NCBI GenBank assembly: GCA_029891345.1
Contig: CM056999.1
Coordinates: forward strand, 31,864,418-31,928,417
DNA: 64,000 nucleotides
Direction of reading: 5' to 3'
Origin: Dryococelus australis
Taxonomy: Eukaryota > Arthropoda > Insecta > Phasmatodea > Phasmatidae
Of this stretch, positions 1 through 10,536 are shown piece after piece (the first letter of the stretch is position 1; each line of letters opens with the position of its first letter). Position numbers and translations under genes: made by a program. Under the pieces are notes generated by a model. The model was not told the DNA's origin and made no database searches. It saw only the letters and a list, made by a program, of their open reading frames with translations.

Positions 1-374
1 TTATATTTAACTTATATACTTTTTAAGTATTTTATTTTTTATATATAATATTTTTTATTAATCTTTAAAGTGTAATGAGTGACGTGTATACAGATACATA
101 TTTTTCAGGCAGACAGGAATATGTCGTCAGAATATATGATTGCGTCACTATGACAAGCACCATATTTGATTTTATAAGCATATATAGAAACTGTTTTTAG
201 TAAATATTTGTCAAGAATTTTATATTATGAACGTTGATTTTTCGCACATTTTCGATTTTTATTTATATATATAATATTAATTGTTTTAATATCCCAGACT
301 TAAGTATGTACATGTAGAGGCCAACAGGAGGATACGGCATGCTAAAATTTAAATAAAAATCAATTTTATAGTAA

Positions 375-380
375 TTTATT
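375..380 (-). terminator. Poly(A) signal AATAAA after the 226-codon ORF
   Basis: Read on the minus strand this is a canonical AATAAA, 44 nt after the stop codon of the ORF at 424-1104. The spacing is normal for a 3' end, so the ORF may be a complete transcription unit. AT-rich DNA gives such hexamers by chance, so this is supportive only. Confidence 0.45.
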
Positions 381-423
381 ATTATTATGTAAATACATTT
401 TCAGAACAAATCAGTTCATCACA

Positions 424-1104
424 TCATCTGATATAACCCCGGCTCTTGAGTTCTTCAAAGATCGAAACTACCTCTTTCATGTTCGAGAAATCGCCGTGTT
501 TATGAAAGTCAAGCAAATATTCGAGTCTATCAACAAGTTTGTGGGGATCTTCAGTAAACATATAGTGAGTATTCGCAGCATCTTCTGCCTTCTTCACTTC
601 ACTTGTCGAAGGAAACTCGTTGTAGAAATATGCGGGAACGTCGAGAGAATCATCATCGTCTTCAACACAATCACTGCCTCCATAGTCATCATCAAAGCTC
701 TCTTCATGCTCGACTTCACTTCCTGTTGCATCCTCAATATCAAGTTTAAATTTCTGTGTAGCAGGAGTTGTATGCTCATCAGTATTTAGAGATGATGGTC
801 GTTTATTTTGAAGTTTTTCGACTACACACGAACATCTTGCAAGTGTTCCTTCCGCACAAATCGACTGTACTGCACTCATTCCGACATTAGCATTAACTGT
901 TGCGTCATAATAGTCTGCGGAAACGGTACCCATAGATGTAGCAGGAGGTATTGATGACATCACTTGCTGGTTCCCCGTAGACAAACACTCTCGACAGACA
1001 GTGATGAACTGATCGAACTCACGCCTGTACCTTCCCTTATGTAGCAGACAGTCCTTAACAATCGTCAAAAATACATATTTCTCTTTCCAGCACAAGGAAC
1101 ACAT
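424..1104 (-). CDS. Uncharacterised acidic protein, probably the partner ORF of a Maverick/adintovirus-like element
   Basis: An intact 226-codon ORF starts with ATG (MCSLCWKEK) and ends with TAA-side residues SRGYIR. The N-terminus has CSLCW and CREC, a possible Cys pair set. The middle is strongly acidic (DDDYGGSDCVEDDDD around residues 138-152). The C-terminus (about residues 185-226) looks like a helical module with D-x-H-K-L-V-D-R-L-x-Y-L-L and I-F-E-E-L-K-S-R-G-Y-I. I recall similar C-terminal modules in ORFs of animal Maverick/adintovirus-like elements, but I cannot confirm this and assign no function. It lies on the same strand as the A32-like ATPase gene 1.3 kb upstream. A CATAAAA motif lies about 90 nt before the ATG, next to a CACGTG, and AATAAA follows the stop. 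Full length and lack of stops contrast with the damaged ATPase. It could be a young element gene or a domesticated one. Confidence 0.6.
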   Translation of the reverse strand: MCSLCWKEKYVFLTIVKDCLLHKGRYRREFDQFITVCRECLSTGNQQVMSSIPPATSMGTVSADYYDATVNANVGMSAVQSICAEGTLARCSCVVEKLQNKRPSSLNTDEHTTPATQKFKLDIEDATGSEVEHEESFDDDYGGSDCVEDDDDSLDVPAYFYNEFPSTSEVKKAEDAANTHYMFTEDPHKLVDRLEYLLDFHKHGDFSNMKEVVSIFEELKSRGYIR

Positions 1105-1384
1105 ATCTTTGAAATCTGATAGTCATGTCCGCATTAACATTGAAGCCCTGCTTCAAGTCTGACACGTGTGTCAATTAGCAATCTCGAGCAATTTTATGTT
1201 AGTACTCCTGTCCTGCCAAAGACTGTCCCACCTGAACGATTTATTTTTCGTCCCGCCAGCTGGTGAAATGTATAGTGCCTACAATTTCCCGGAGTACGAT
1301 TTAAGGCTGATATTATGGGGTTGGTGTGTTTACAGAACTGCATGACGTTAATGAACTTGGTTAGCAAGTCTGCTTGGTTATTTG

Positions 1385-1690
1385 CCACGTCTGAACGCTT
1401 CCAAGCGCCGAGCTATACTGAAGAGAGGCACGTAGCGCTCCTGGCGCGGCCGAGCGCTTTATGGTGGCTACTACTAGCAACGAGTTCAGCCTCGCACACT
1501 CTGGAACCTTCCATACGCCTCTCCGCTATTCCCGCCGCCTCCTTAACCTTCCCGAGCCACGTTTTCGCATGTAAATGTTCGTCCCCAGCCCGAGCAAGTG
1601 TGCAGTGTTCCTCTTCGATTTGCGCGGGCTGGCCGACGATAGATATCTACACCATTTCGTACTTCGAGGCTTCAGCATGCTAGACGCGTT
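1385..1690. other. Short CpG-rich patch
   Basis: This stretch is clearly richer in G+C and CpG than its AT-rich surroundings (clusters such as GGCGCGGCCGAGCGC near 1445). Open frames cross it on both strands but resemble no protein I know. It could be a promoter or exon island of an unseen host gene, or a GC-rich repeat. Confidence 0.3.
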
Positions 1691-1763
1691 TTCGCGTAAT
1701 ATGAGTACATAAGTTAAATATTGCAGTGAACCTAGTTTTTGTTATGCCGGGGGTAGTGTTTCG

Positions 1764-1900
1764 TTTTTTTTTTTTTTTTTTTTTTTTAAATATGGATTTT
1801 TGCAGGGAAGTGTTTCTTCACTGTTTTGATTGTACGCATTTTCAATATGGTATTTTATGGAAATGTTTATAAGAGGTGGATTCTTCTTTTTTTTTTTTTT
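1764..1900 (+). repeat. Long poly(T) tracts
   Basis: A run of more than 20 T at about 1766-1787 is followed by a second run of about 13 T near 1888. On the minus strand these would be poly(A) tails, possibly from old retroposed sequences, but no element body is recognisable beside them. Nothing else is evident between 1700 and 2440. Confidence 0.4.
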
Positions 1901-2445
1901 AGCGTGCTGTAGTAATGGTCTCCTGGACTACAATTTTCCAAAAGAATTTTAATGCCAAAGAGCTTGATAGTGTATGGCGTGCCTTTATGCTCATGGTTAT
2001 GTGTAATGAGGGTTTTTGTTCCTTCTCAAAGGTATTCTTGAAATTAGTACTCCATGTTGTACTTTTTAGTGAATCATCAGGCGTACTTTACTTTTAAAGT
2101 TGTAATGGTGCTTACATTACTCAGGGAGTCATTTTACCTTTTTTAATGGGATTTCACAAGGGTTTATTACGGTGGGGTGATTTATTAGAACATATAATAT
2201 TGCTGTTTTTCTGTTTGTTCCAGTGCATGTGTGTTCTCTCTTTCCTCTAGTTCACCGATTGGTAGCAAACAATATATATTTCTAGATGCAATTTATATTT
2301 TCCAAATCAAGTTGCAAAGTTGTGATTCTTGATGATGATGTATAGATGGGCTTCACTATGTTTGTATTGATGTTGGAATTTTTGTGTCCATGCTTTTTTT
2401 TTTTTTCGTGGTGTGTGTCCTTCTCCTTGCCTTCCTTTAGCCCTG

Positions 2446-3438
2446 CTACGCCCTAACGGGGCATAACAACATGATCATCGTAAACATGACGTAAATTCGT
2501 ATCATCCATGTGAAACAGCACCAACACATTAGCATTATCGCGAAGCAGTTGTTTGGGTATGCGCAAATAAGTCTGTCCGAAGTACACGCAGTAACATATG
2601 CATGTCGTCCCATGCTAAAGTATTCCTGAATACAAGTCGGTTTCTCGTAGGTAATTTCATCAAAGACAAATATAGAGTATGACAGTGCTTCGCTCGGTGA
2701 AACGACGGCTTCGTTATCGCTGCATGGGAAATAACCCATGCCTTCCACGGCCTGCAGTACTCGTGCCAGTGGCTGGTGTTTCGATTGCTGGAGCGATTTG
2801 GAGTACAGGTACACATTCTCAAACCGAAGGCCGTTAGATTCTTCCAGCAGGCTCAGTAGGACGCATGTCTTGCCGCAACTCGATGGTCCTGCGACGATGC
2901 ACCTTACTGTATTCGGAAATAAGCTCCCATGTCGCGATTCGTGGACGATATCTTCATCTTCAGCATGAATGCGTATGGGTAGAGTAACATCTTGCTTAAC
3001 AACCTGTATGTTACCACTACAGTCTTCTGGGGCAAATGGAGCAGATGGATTAGATGAAGCAAATGGAGCATATGGAGCCGATTGTGGTTGCTGAGAACCA
3101 GCACTACAAGTTTTAGAATATTTCTTTAATGCATCACTCCGAGAAAACTGTCCATGGCATAAACCACATTCAAATATCACATTCGAAGTATTCATCTTGC
3201 AGGTCTTTATTTCGTGTCTTCGTAAATTTCGCAAAGCTGTAAATGCTCTACCGCAGAAGCGACGTGGTTGACGATATAATGGACAAGTAGATGGCACCGA
3301 TGTAATTGAAGATGCTGATGAGGGTATTGCGAATGTCATCGACGGCGATATATGTAGCTCATCTGGGGCCGCCGATTGCACAACCAAAGAAGAAGTCGGG
3401 GTGTTGCTTACACACACGTCATTAAATACACTCTTCAT
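2446..3438 (-). pseudogene. C2H2 zinc-finger / A32-like packaging ATPase of a Maverick/adintovirus-like element, 3' frameshifted
   Basis: The first in-frame ATG is at 3438 (MKSVFNDVCVS); an upstream GTG at 3447 is not a plausible eukaryotic start. Residues about 50-112 hold two Cys/His modules. The first reads CGRAFTALRNLRRHEIKTC. The second, CGLCHGQFSRSDALKKYSKTC-like, has Tyr where the His ligand is expected. A Pro/Ser/Ala linker follows. Then comes the ATPase: Walker A GPSSCGKT (residues about 184-191, nt 2889-2866) and Walker B IFVFDE (nt 2673-2656). This is the FtsK/HerA-type A32-like ATPase used by Maverick/Polinton elements and adintoviruses to pump DNA into capsids. Near nt 2590, just after a conserved GRH motif, the frame is lost. 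The expected C-terminal motif, with its Gln and Arg-Asp-Asn, continues in another minus-strand frame to a stop at 2453. So there is one indel, and probably an eroded C-terminus. No polymerase, integrase or capsid gene was seen nearby. Confidence 0.75.
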
Positions 3439-3446
3439 CTTGATCA

Positions 3447-3607
3447 CTGCGCGGAAAAAAAAAAAAATAACAGAATTAATACCTCTGATAATTGAAAATT
3501 ATAAGGGATCAGCATCATACAAAACGGAACACAAGTATTATTATGAGCACGAACGATAATTCCCCACAGAATTTAATGGAAGAGTAGAACATAAAAAAAA
3601 TGCTTAC
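3447..3607 (-). other. Predicted 5'UTR intron of the ATPase gene (161 nt)
   Basis: On the minus strand a good donor (GAGTG|GTAAGC) lies at 3607. A good acceptor lies at 3447: an A-run on the plus strand gives a T13 polypyrimidine tract, then CCGCGCAG|TGATC. The acceptor falls 9 nt before the ATG, so the intron sits in the 5' leader. Inferred from splice motifs only. Confidence 0.5.
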
Positions 3608-3669
3608 CACTCAGAATTCTAAGGAGGTCAGGAGAGGGAAGATGAACTTCACCTGTCGCATCAGATGAA

Positions 3670-3780
3670 GAACCTGGTACGCGATTCTGTCCGCCTTATA
3701 TACCCAGGATAGGGGCTACATATGATGACGAGAAGTGCCTAGAACTACAGCATTCTCCCAGCTTACTTTGCTATTGGTCG
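3670..3780 (-). promoter_or_regulatory. TATA/CCAAT core promoter of the ATPase gene
   Basis: A strong TATATAAG box lies on the minus strand at 3702-3695, and a CCAAT box (GACCAATAGC) at 3777-3773, about 75 bp further upstream. Transcription would start near 3670, giving a leader exon of about 60 nt before the predicted donor at 3607. Order and spacing fit a polymerase II promoter for the ATPase gene. Confidence 0.5.
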
Positions 3781-4095
3781 ATGCGCAACATGGTCTTTGT
3801 TACTCACACTGAACTTAGAAAAATGTTTTTAACCCTATCCACCTTGTGTAGGACTTAGAATATATTTTTAACTTAGTCAGATCCATTCTACCCCACGTCA
3901 GAACTTGTAAAATTTACTTTTGTTGTAGGAGACAACCATTAATATAGGTTATTAGTTAGCGATAATGCAGGTCGCAGCTCCATAGTCGTCGAGGTCAAAT
4001 GCACACCTTTGTATTCGCAATTCATCTTCACTGTATGTGAGCACTCTGAAAAAAGCCAAATACTCGTTAACCCCCGAAGAAAACACGCATGTACT

Positions 4096-4216
4096 ATCAT
4101 ATATGATAGGAAAATACATATATGTATAAGATAGGAATATATATTTAAATATATATAAAATAGATACATATATAAGTATATAAGTTAGTAATATATAGGC
4201 TATATATATATATGAT
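4096..4216. repeat. TA-rich microsatellite
   Basis: An imperfect TATA/ATATA tract with interspersed GATA and AAGTATA, ending in an almost pure (TA)n run at 4201-4213. It is simple-sequence DNA beside the foldback-type repeat. I see no gene in 3790-4290. Confidence 0.6.
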
Positions 4217-4511
4217 AAAAAATAATGTTACAGTTGTGCACACTTTTAATAGTAGTGTGTTTTACTTTCATAAAAAAAAAAAAACATTGACACAATAATT
4301 TACCAACCAAAGATTTACTAACATGTTTTGATGTTGTAAATGTGTTGGCGAGCTGTGTCATTACATACATAATGCCAACCAGTAAACAAAAATATGCCAA
4401 CGTTGATTATCAGTGGTTTAACTAAATTTTGCTCACTAATCAAAAAAAGTTTGTTAACGCTACTAGTATACGCCACCTTCCCCTTCCCATTATCTGATAG
4501 TTTCGGTGATG

Positions 4512-4588
4512 GATGTTAGATTCGAATTCGCGTCCGTTCGGTTATCAGCTTGACGTGTTATCCAATACACTATTGTGGCTTCATCCGA
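4512..4588 (-). repeat. Degraded tRNA-like SINE head
   Basis: On the minus strand an A-box-like GCCACAATAGTGTATTGGATAACAC is followed about 30 nt later by a B-box-like GAATTCGAATCTA. The layout matches a tRNA-derived pol III promoter, but the cloverleaf is not intact, so this is not a working tRNA gene. Confidence 0.35.
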
Positions 4589-4921
4589 CAGGCAAAGCAA
4601 TAAGCACATGCCTGAGTATTTCATTTCAATACACTGTGTTATATTTTTTATGTTCTAAAGTAAGATTGTACTACTTTGAAACTGTATTTAAAAACTACCA
4701 GCTACAATAGTATATTTTCCAATAAATAACCCATACGCAATCAACAAAAGGCAGTTTTAAAAAAAAGTGTCTGTGCTAAAATAATTTGAACCGTGAAGTA
4801 AATAAAATAAATAATATATGTTTTTATTTTGAAAATATTAATATTATCCTATATGAACATAGTGTTTACAGCGCAACATTGGCCCAACGCAACACAAAGT
4901 GTTCATCACCAACTGTTATGA

Positions 4922-5135
4922 GGGCCAGTGGTGGTGTATTATTTAGAATATTCGCCTCCCACCGAGGCGAACCGGCTTCAATCCCGGCGGGTTCGCCCCC
5001 GGATTTTTGCTTGCGGGAATCGCGCCTGATGATGCCACTATTTGGCTAGTTTTCTCGAGGATCTCCCGTTTCCCTCACCCTTACATTCCGGCGCTGCTGT
5101 ATACTCACTTCGCTTCACCCTCGTCGTCGAAGTCA
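4922..5135 (+). mobile_element. tRNA-derived SINE, nested in the foldback repeat
   Basis: The head GGGCCAGTGGTGGTGTATT is followed by an anticodon-arm-like CGCCTCCCACCGAGGCG and a B box (GGCTTCAATCCC). The body has the family's hallmark 'gggaatcgcgcctgatgatgcc', 'ttttctcgaggatctcccg' and 'cattccggcgctgct', in the same order as the copies at 14164 and 15656. It interrupts the foldback repeat, so it inserted later. Confidence 0.8.
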
Positions 5136-6417
5136 ATTTAAAATAAAACATGACGTGTTTGTTAAAAATGAGATTTTTAACACTATCCTATACGAAATTA
5201 TGGCGTTGTTTCATCACAAATATGTCAGTTACCATTACTGGCATAATATTTGTTACACAATGCCTGCCGAACAATAGTTTACGTTCCAAATGTCCGCAAT
5301 ATGTTTTCTCATATGTTACCAACACGTCAATAATTTAAAATTTTTAATAAGACATGGGTTGTGTGTTAAAAACATAGCTTTTGAACAGTCATAAAATGTA
5401 TTGTTTTGTTTCATTTTAAATGTGGCGATTGCCGTTTTTGCACAATGTTGATTACACAATGTTGATGCAACATAAATTTGCATACCAAATGTCGCAGTAT
5501 GTTTTCCAACAAGTAATCAACACACTACCAAAAATTAAATTTTATATCAGTCATAGTCTGTGTGTTAGAACATTACTATCATGTAGTTATCGCATAACAA
5601 ATATTATCCTATTTAGTGTTGGCATATTGTTGGTTACACGTTTCTGGCCCAACTTATCAAATATAACCAATTACCTAATGTTGTGTTCCCATCATTGACA
5701 CAACATATAACGAACAAAACAAAATCTTGAAGAGAAATTTTATGTAATAGAACCTTCATGCTATATATAATACAAGACAGTTGCATTGTTTTAATTTAAA
5801 AAGGTTATTCCACAATTTTACATAAAATATTGGTTGCGCAAAGTTGGCCTATCAGAAAAATACACGCATATTGCCAACAGTATATTTATCAACTTATTAC
5901 CAACCGTCATCTATCATTTAAAATTAAAAACAAATGCTCTTGCGAAAGGATATGGTATTTTAAGATATAGTGACTTCATTGTCTGCGGGGTGATAAATAA
6001 TATCATAACATGTTTGTGATAGCAAAATTCTGTCGGCATTTTACATTAAGCCAACGTTGTATTAATGTGTACGCTCCAGCACAGTATATAGCCAACCTTT
6101 CCAACCAAATACCAACGTTGGGCCAACGTAGGGTGCTACTAGGGATTATATAATAAAAAATTAAAACCATGTTAAATTAAATATCTAATTTGTTATTAAA
6201 GTTTTTAAATTTTTGTGTGAAACGGTTTTCGGTTGTGTCGTAATGTAATGACCAAGACGTAACTTATATAACCAGTAAGCCTATTTTCCTCAACATGGGT
6301 CCAATTAATTTTTAAATAAGTCCTCTAAAAGCTGAGTTGTAAGGTACGACTTGACTTAAGCAATAACATTATAAATGGAACCAGAAACAGATGAAACCGT
6401 AGTGAGACAATTACAAA

Positions 6418-6495
6418 TACACACGTGCCTTACACGGGACTCGAACTCATACAACCTCGTACAATTAGATAGCGTTCAATGCACTGCATTCGGAT
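6418..6495 (-). repeat. Degraded tRNA-like SINE head
   Basis: The minus strand shows a strong B box (GAGTTCGAGTCCCG) and a weaker A-box region (GCAGTGCATTGAACGCT) upstream. The middle is distorted, so a functional tRNA is unlikely. It belongs to a different tRNA-headed family from the main SINE. Confidence 0.4.
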
Positions 6496-6549
6496 TTAAT
6501 TAGTCTAACGTTTCGAATGATAGGATTTGCCAATCGAAGATATTTAGAG

Positions 6550-8960
6550 GGGCGTTGTTTTGGAAATAAGTGACTGAGCCACTTAAGACATCCACCTTAA
6601 TTACCGTGGCGCTAGTTGTGTGAAGAAGTTGGTGGCCAGCGGTTGATTGGTTCCTGAGATACGGCTCAAAAAAACTTTATTTTCTTATTTGTTTGCTATC
6701 GTAAAAATTTTTGAAAAGAAAAACAAAAAACGAACCTCTATATACGATATTGCTAATGTATACTGACTACATACAAATTTTGCTTGAATTTCGTTAAATT
6801 TGTTTAATATATGTGGCAATCCTACCTAAATTATTTATGACGCCGCCATTTTGAAAACCGTTTAAAAATTAACATTTAAACCATCAACGTTTATGTGGTC
6901 TTCTGTGTCATTTCTGGTGCGCACAATTTGGTACAGATTAACTGAAATTTTGCAGCGTAACTTTTGGTGGGAATCGAATGATTGATGCTCGAGAAAGGGC
7001 AATAAACCTCCTTAAATTTCAAATGGCGATATTTATAAATGGAGGTCAAAAAAGTACCGTAGTAGCACGTTCGATAATTGTATAAAACATTATACAACAT
7101 TAATATAAAACAGATTACACAGCTTTGTAGATAAAGAACACGAAAATTAAATGATTTCATAGCCGCTATTCTGAAAATAAGTGTCTCATACTTAAAAAAA
7201 AATACATATATTAATAATTAATATGGCCTAACACAGTACCACATCTTCACCAAATTTTGTAAGAGTAGGTTGGTTTTTTCCCAAGACATGAGATATAAAG
7301 TGTGCTTACAAAACATTGCAAAACTTTATTTTTATTGGCAGGGCTATCTTACAAAATGGCAACGAAATGAGACTCTGTATATACATATTTCATGGTTGTA
7401 ATAGGCACTGCCAGCATACAATGCTAAGTTGTAATTTGTTTCGTTGAGAAAATATAACGAGCTAAAATACTTATAGCCACCATTTTGAAAATAAGTGCCT
7501 GACTTACTTAAAACGTACCAGTTTACGCCACCTACTGCAGTGCTATTTGTTTGCCAAATTTGGCAGGAATCTGTCAGTTGTTTCCCAAGATTTGACAAAA
7601 ACTTTATTAAATTGCTCGTCTCTATCTTACAAAATGGAGGACGAAATATGTTACAGTTGATAGTTGTAACAACTACAGCCAGAATACAAAGTTAAGTTAC
7701 AATTGATTACATGGTTTCGACAATATAACATCATATGCTAAAAACTGCTATATGCCCGCCATTTTGAACATAAGTGTCTTATATGCTTAATACTACGTAA
7801 CATCATCTGTATTAGTACTAACCTTTGACGAATTTGGTAGGAATCAGTCAATTGTTTCCTGAGATATGACATGAAAGCTTTATTTGTTAGCATGGTGTTT
7901 CTTACAGAGTAGTCGAGAAAAGATGCTACGTGTAAACACAGTTCATATTTGTAATTTCTACTGCCAGCATATAATGATAACTTGACATTGATGAGATGGT
8001 TTAGATCATATAACGTTTATAGCTAAAATAATTTAATGTCCACCATTTAAAAAATAAATATCTGGCGTACTAATACCTACATTAAATTTTACATCATATA
8101 CCGCAGTATTACTTCTTTGAAAAATTTGATAGGAATTGGTCAATTGTTTCGCGAGATATGACATAAAAACTTTATCCATTCACACGGGGCTATAAAACAA
8201 AATGGTGAACAAAATTTGCTCCACGTATATTGAGTTGGTAGTTTTAATATCTACTGACAGTATACAAAGTTATGTTGGAATTTGTTAAATATATAATTTC
8301 GACGTTATCGCATTTTTATCTGAAATTGCTATATGACAACCATTTCAAAAATAAGACTCTGACATGCTTAAAACACCAGTTATCATCATCTACATCAGTA
8401 CCTCTTGTTTGCCATATTTTGTAAGAATTGGTTAATTTTTTTACCGAGATATGACATAGTAACTTTATTTATTCGTAAGGCGATATCTTCCAAAATGGCC
8501 GATAAAAGTGTTTATGTGTTGTATATATGTTGCTTGTAACAGATACTTTCCGTATACAAAATTTCCTTGAAATCGTTCAAAGAATGTGTATGATCGCCAT
8601 TTTGAAAATTCGTACATAATCAATGTTATTAACTTCCGTTTACTTTGCCTATCACAGTATTACTACCTGCCAAATCGGGTGGGAATTGGTTTAATAATTC
8701 TCGAGATATAATTTAAAAAATCTTTATTTATTCATTTGATGCTATCTTCCAAGATAGCCTTCCAACAACAATATCCATCTCAAAATGTAATACCTACGTG
8801 ATACTCTGCCAGCATACATAATTTGGTTTAAATCGGTTGAATGTTTTTGATATATGATAAATCACCTTTTGTTTTAAAATAGCGGCCATTTTGAAAATAA
8901 GTGCCTAATGTGGTCGAAAAATACAAAAGTCAGGTGTTTTTACTAAGTATTATATGTGTA
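6550..8960. repeat. Diverged tandem array, about nine units of roughly 290 bp
   Basis: The motif CCATTTTGAAAATAAGTG (with variants) recurs near 6553, 6845, 7165, 7480, 7756, 8042, 8338, 8590 and 8884, spaced 252-320 bp. Each unit also carries 'gagatatgacataaaaactttatt', an 'acaaaatggc' segment about 60 bp later, and an 'ataacatcat' stretch. Copies are strongly diverged with many small indels, so the array is old. It has no coding frame. A shorter block of the same repeat lies at 44100-44930. Confidence 0.8.
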
Positions 8961-9547
8961 GCAAGTTTGGTGATATTCGATTATCGCGTTAAAAGAATGA
9001 AAAGGGGAGACACACACATGCACAAACATACAGAGTCACTCAGGCAGGAAAGGGATTTCATAAGCATTACTTTTCTTTGGAAAGTAGCTGAACAAGAAGC
9101 TAAATGTAGATAGAAGCCCCCAAACCAATTGAATACCGATTTCATACGAACATCATCAAATAATAGTTATGGTCTAATTGAGTTCCAGGGGGCCTATGCT
9201 CGAAAATACACCTCGAGTGATTGAATACGAACAAAATTCGAATGGTCATTTTCGCATTCGAATCCAGAAAACAGTATGCTTCACACGCTAGAGCTCGAAT
9301 ACGAAACGAGGGCTCGCGTTCAGAAGCCTTGGCCGTTAAAATGCCGGATATTCGAATGGCCACGTCGACTTAAAAATATCAGTTTACGTGACAATTAGGG
9401 CTTCAAAACCGTTTATCATCGTGAGTAATAAATCTTAATGTTTATGTAAACTATAATACCGAGACTAAGTCAACCAAACATGAAAAGAAACGGCAGAAAA
9501 GTGAAATATTCTTGATTTTCAGGTTTTCTCTCTAGTCTTTCATATGG

Positions 9548-9625
9548 CTGCAGTAGAGCAATGAGTATGGCAGTGGCTTGTTAATAAAACCTAGCGAGTT
9601 CGAATCTTGGTCGACTCAGACAAAT
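9548..9625 (+). repeat. tRNA-like SINE head
   Basis: TGGCTGCAGTAGAGCAATGAG resembles an A box and GCGAGTTCGAATCTTGG is a near-consensus B box about 35 nt later. The following DNA is AT-rich with no conserved body, so it is probably an old SINE or tRNA pseudogene. Confidence 0.45.
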
Positions 9626-10536
9626 TTCTTTATATTTGTGCACATAACGCATAAAAGCCCAACATAACTGTAGCTTTTTGAAATATAATTATATTTATCA
9701 TAATCCATCGTTAAATACATTGATGGTATATTTAATTTGAGTAAGGCCCAGCAAACAAATACAAAATAGAGGCACCAAAGCTACACGAAACGTTAATTAT
9801 TTACATTTCAATAACAATCGGTTAGTAATATTCAGGAAATATATATTAATTCAGCAATCAGCGCGTTAATATATGTTGTCGTGTAGTAGTCTACTGTAAT
9901 ATGTAGGTCTGATTCATACAAGTAAACACAGTCTACCCGAACGGTGTATAACACAGGGAATTTTGTAACTCTACCTACTGAGTAAATTATCTCAGACTTG
10001 ATTATATTCTACGGTTTAACGCAATTCTTCAATGTGTGTAAGACCAATAAAACCATGGTAGTAGGGGGAGGAATAAAATAATTTTGTTTGCTAAGTTTTT
10101 ATAGTTTTTTTTGTTCATATTAAGTATTTCACATACTTACATGCTTAAATAGTGTGTATAAAATCGATACCAATTGCAAACTTACGACCAAATATAACTA
10201 ATGTTCTGAAAAGTGATTTTTCGACGCTTTAATGCAGAGGCATACAACATAAAAGAATGCGTTTAAAAATTGTGATGAAACGAGTTTTTACAATTCAACA
10301 GTCATCTTTACTTCAAAATTTATGAATGCAGTTCAAGTTCCGGAAAGTTATAAGGCTTTTTATTTATTATTATGTTTATATTTACTAAGGTTTCCTTCGT
10401 ATTTCGTATTTACATAAAATGCACAACTATTTTTCTTTTTCTTTAAAATCAATCATGTTTTAACATGCTTCACAATAAGTGCTCATACAAAATTAAGTTA
10501 AATAATTATATTGAAAGACACTTCTGTACAGTCATT

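Larger units (their letters stand above)
4290..6144. mobile_element. Decayed foldback-type repeat, same family as 40507-43290
   Basis: Blocks rich in CCAACGTTGG, TTGGCCCAAC and 'accaaccaa' recur across this interval. A block at 4310-4400 (TGTGTTGGCGA... CATACATAATGCCAACC) matches one at 42040-42080. The right end reads GGGCCAACGTAGGGTGCTACTAGGGA. Its reverse complement (TAGTAGCACCCTACGTTGGCCC) matches the terminus of the 40.5-kb element (AGTAGCAACATACGTTGGCCC). Internal monomers carrying 'attatcctat' recur near 4843, 5180 and 5600. The left end could not be placed. A SINE is nested at 4922-5135 and a tRNA-like head near 4512. No coding capacity is visible, so it is non-autonomous. Confidence 0.55.

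Noticed and set aside
496..789. 97-codon plus-strand frame
   Set aside because: Antisense shadow of the minus-strand ORF at 424-1104, with no protein features of its own.
3439..3447. GTG start three codons upstream of the ATPase ATG
   Set aside because: Non-ATG starts are not expected here, and this position lies at the predicted intron-exon border.
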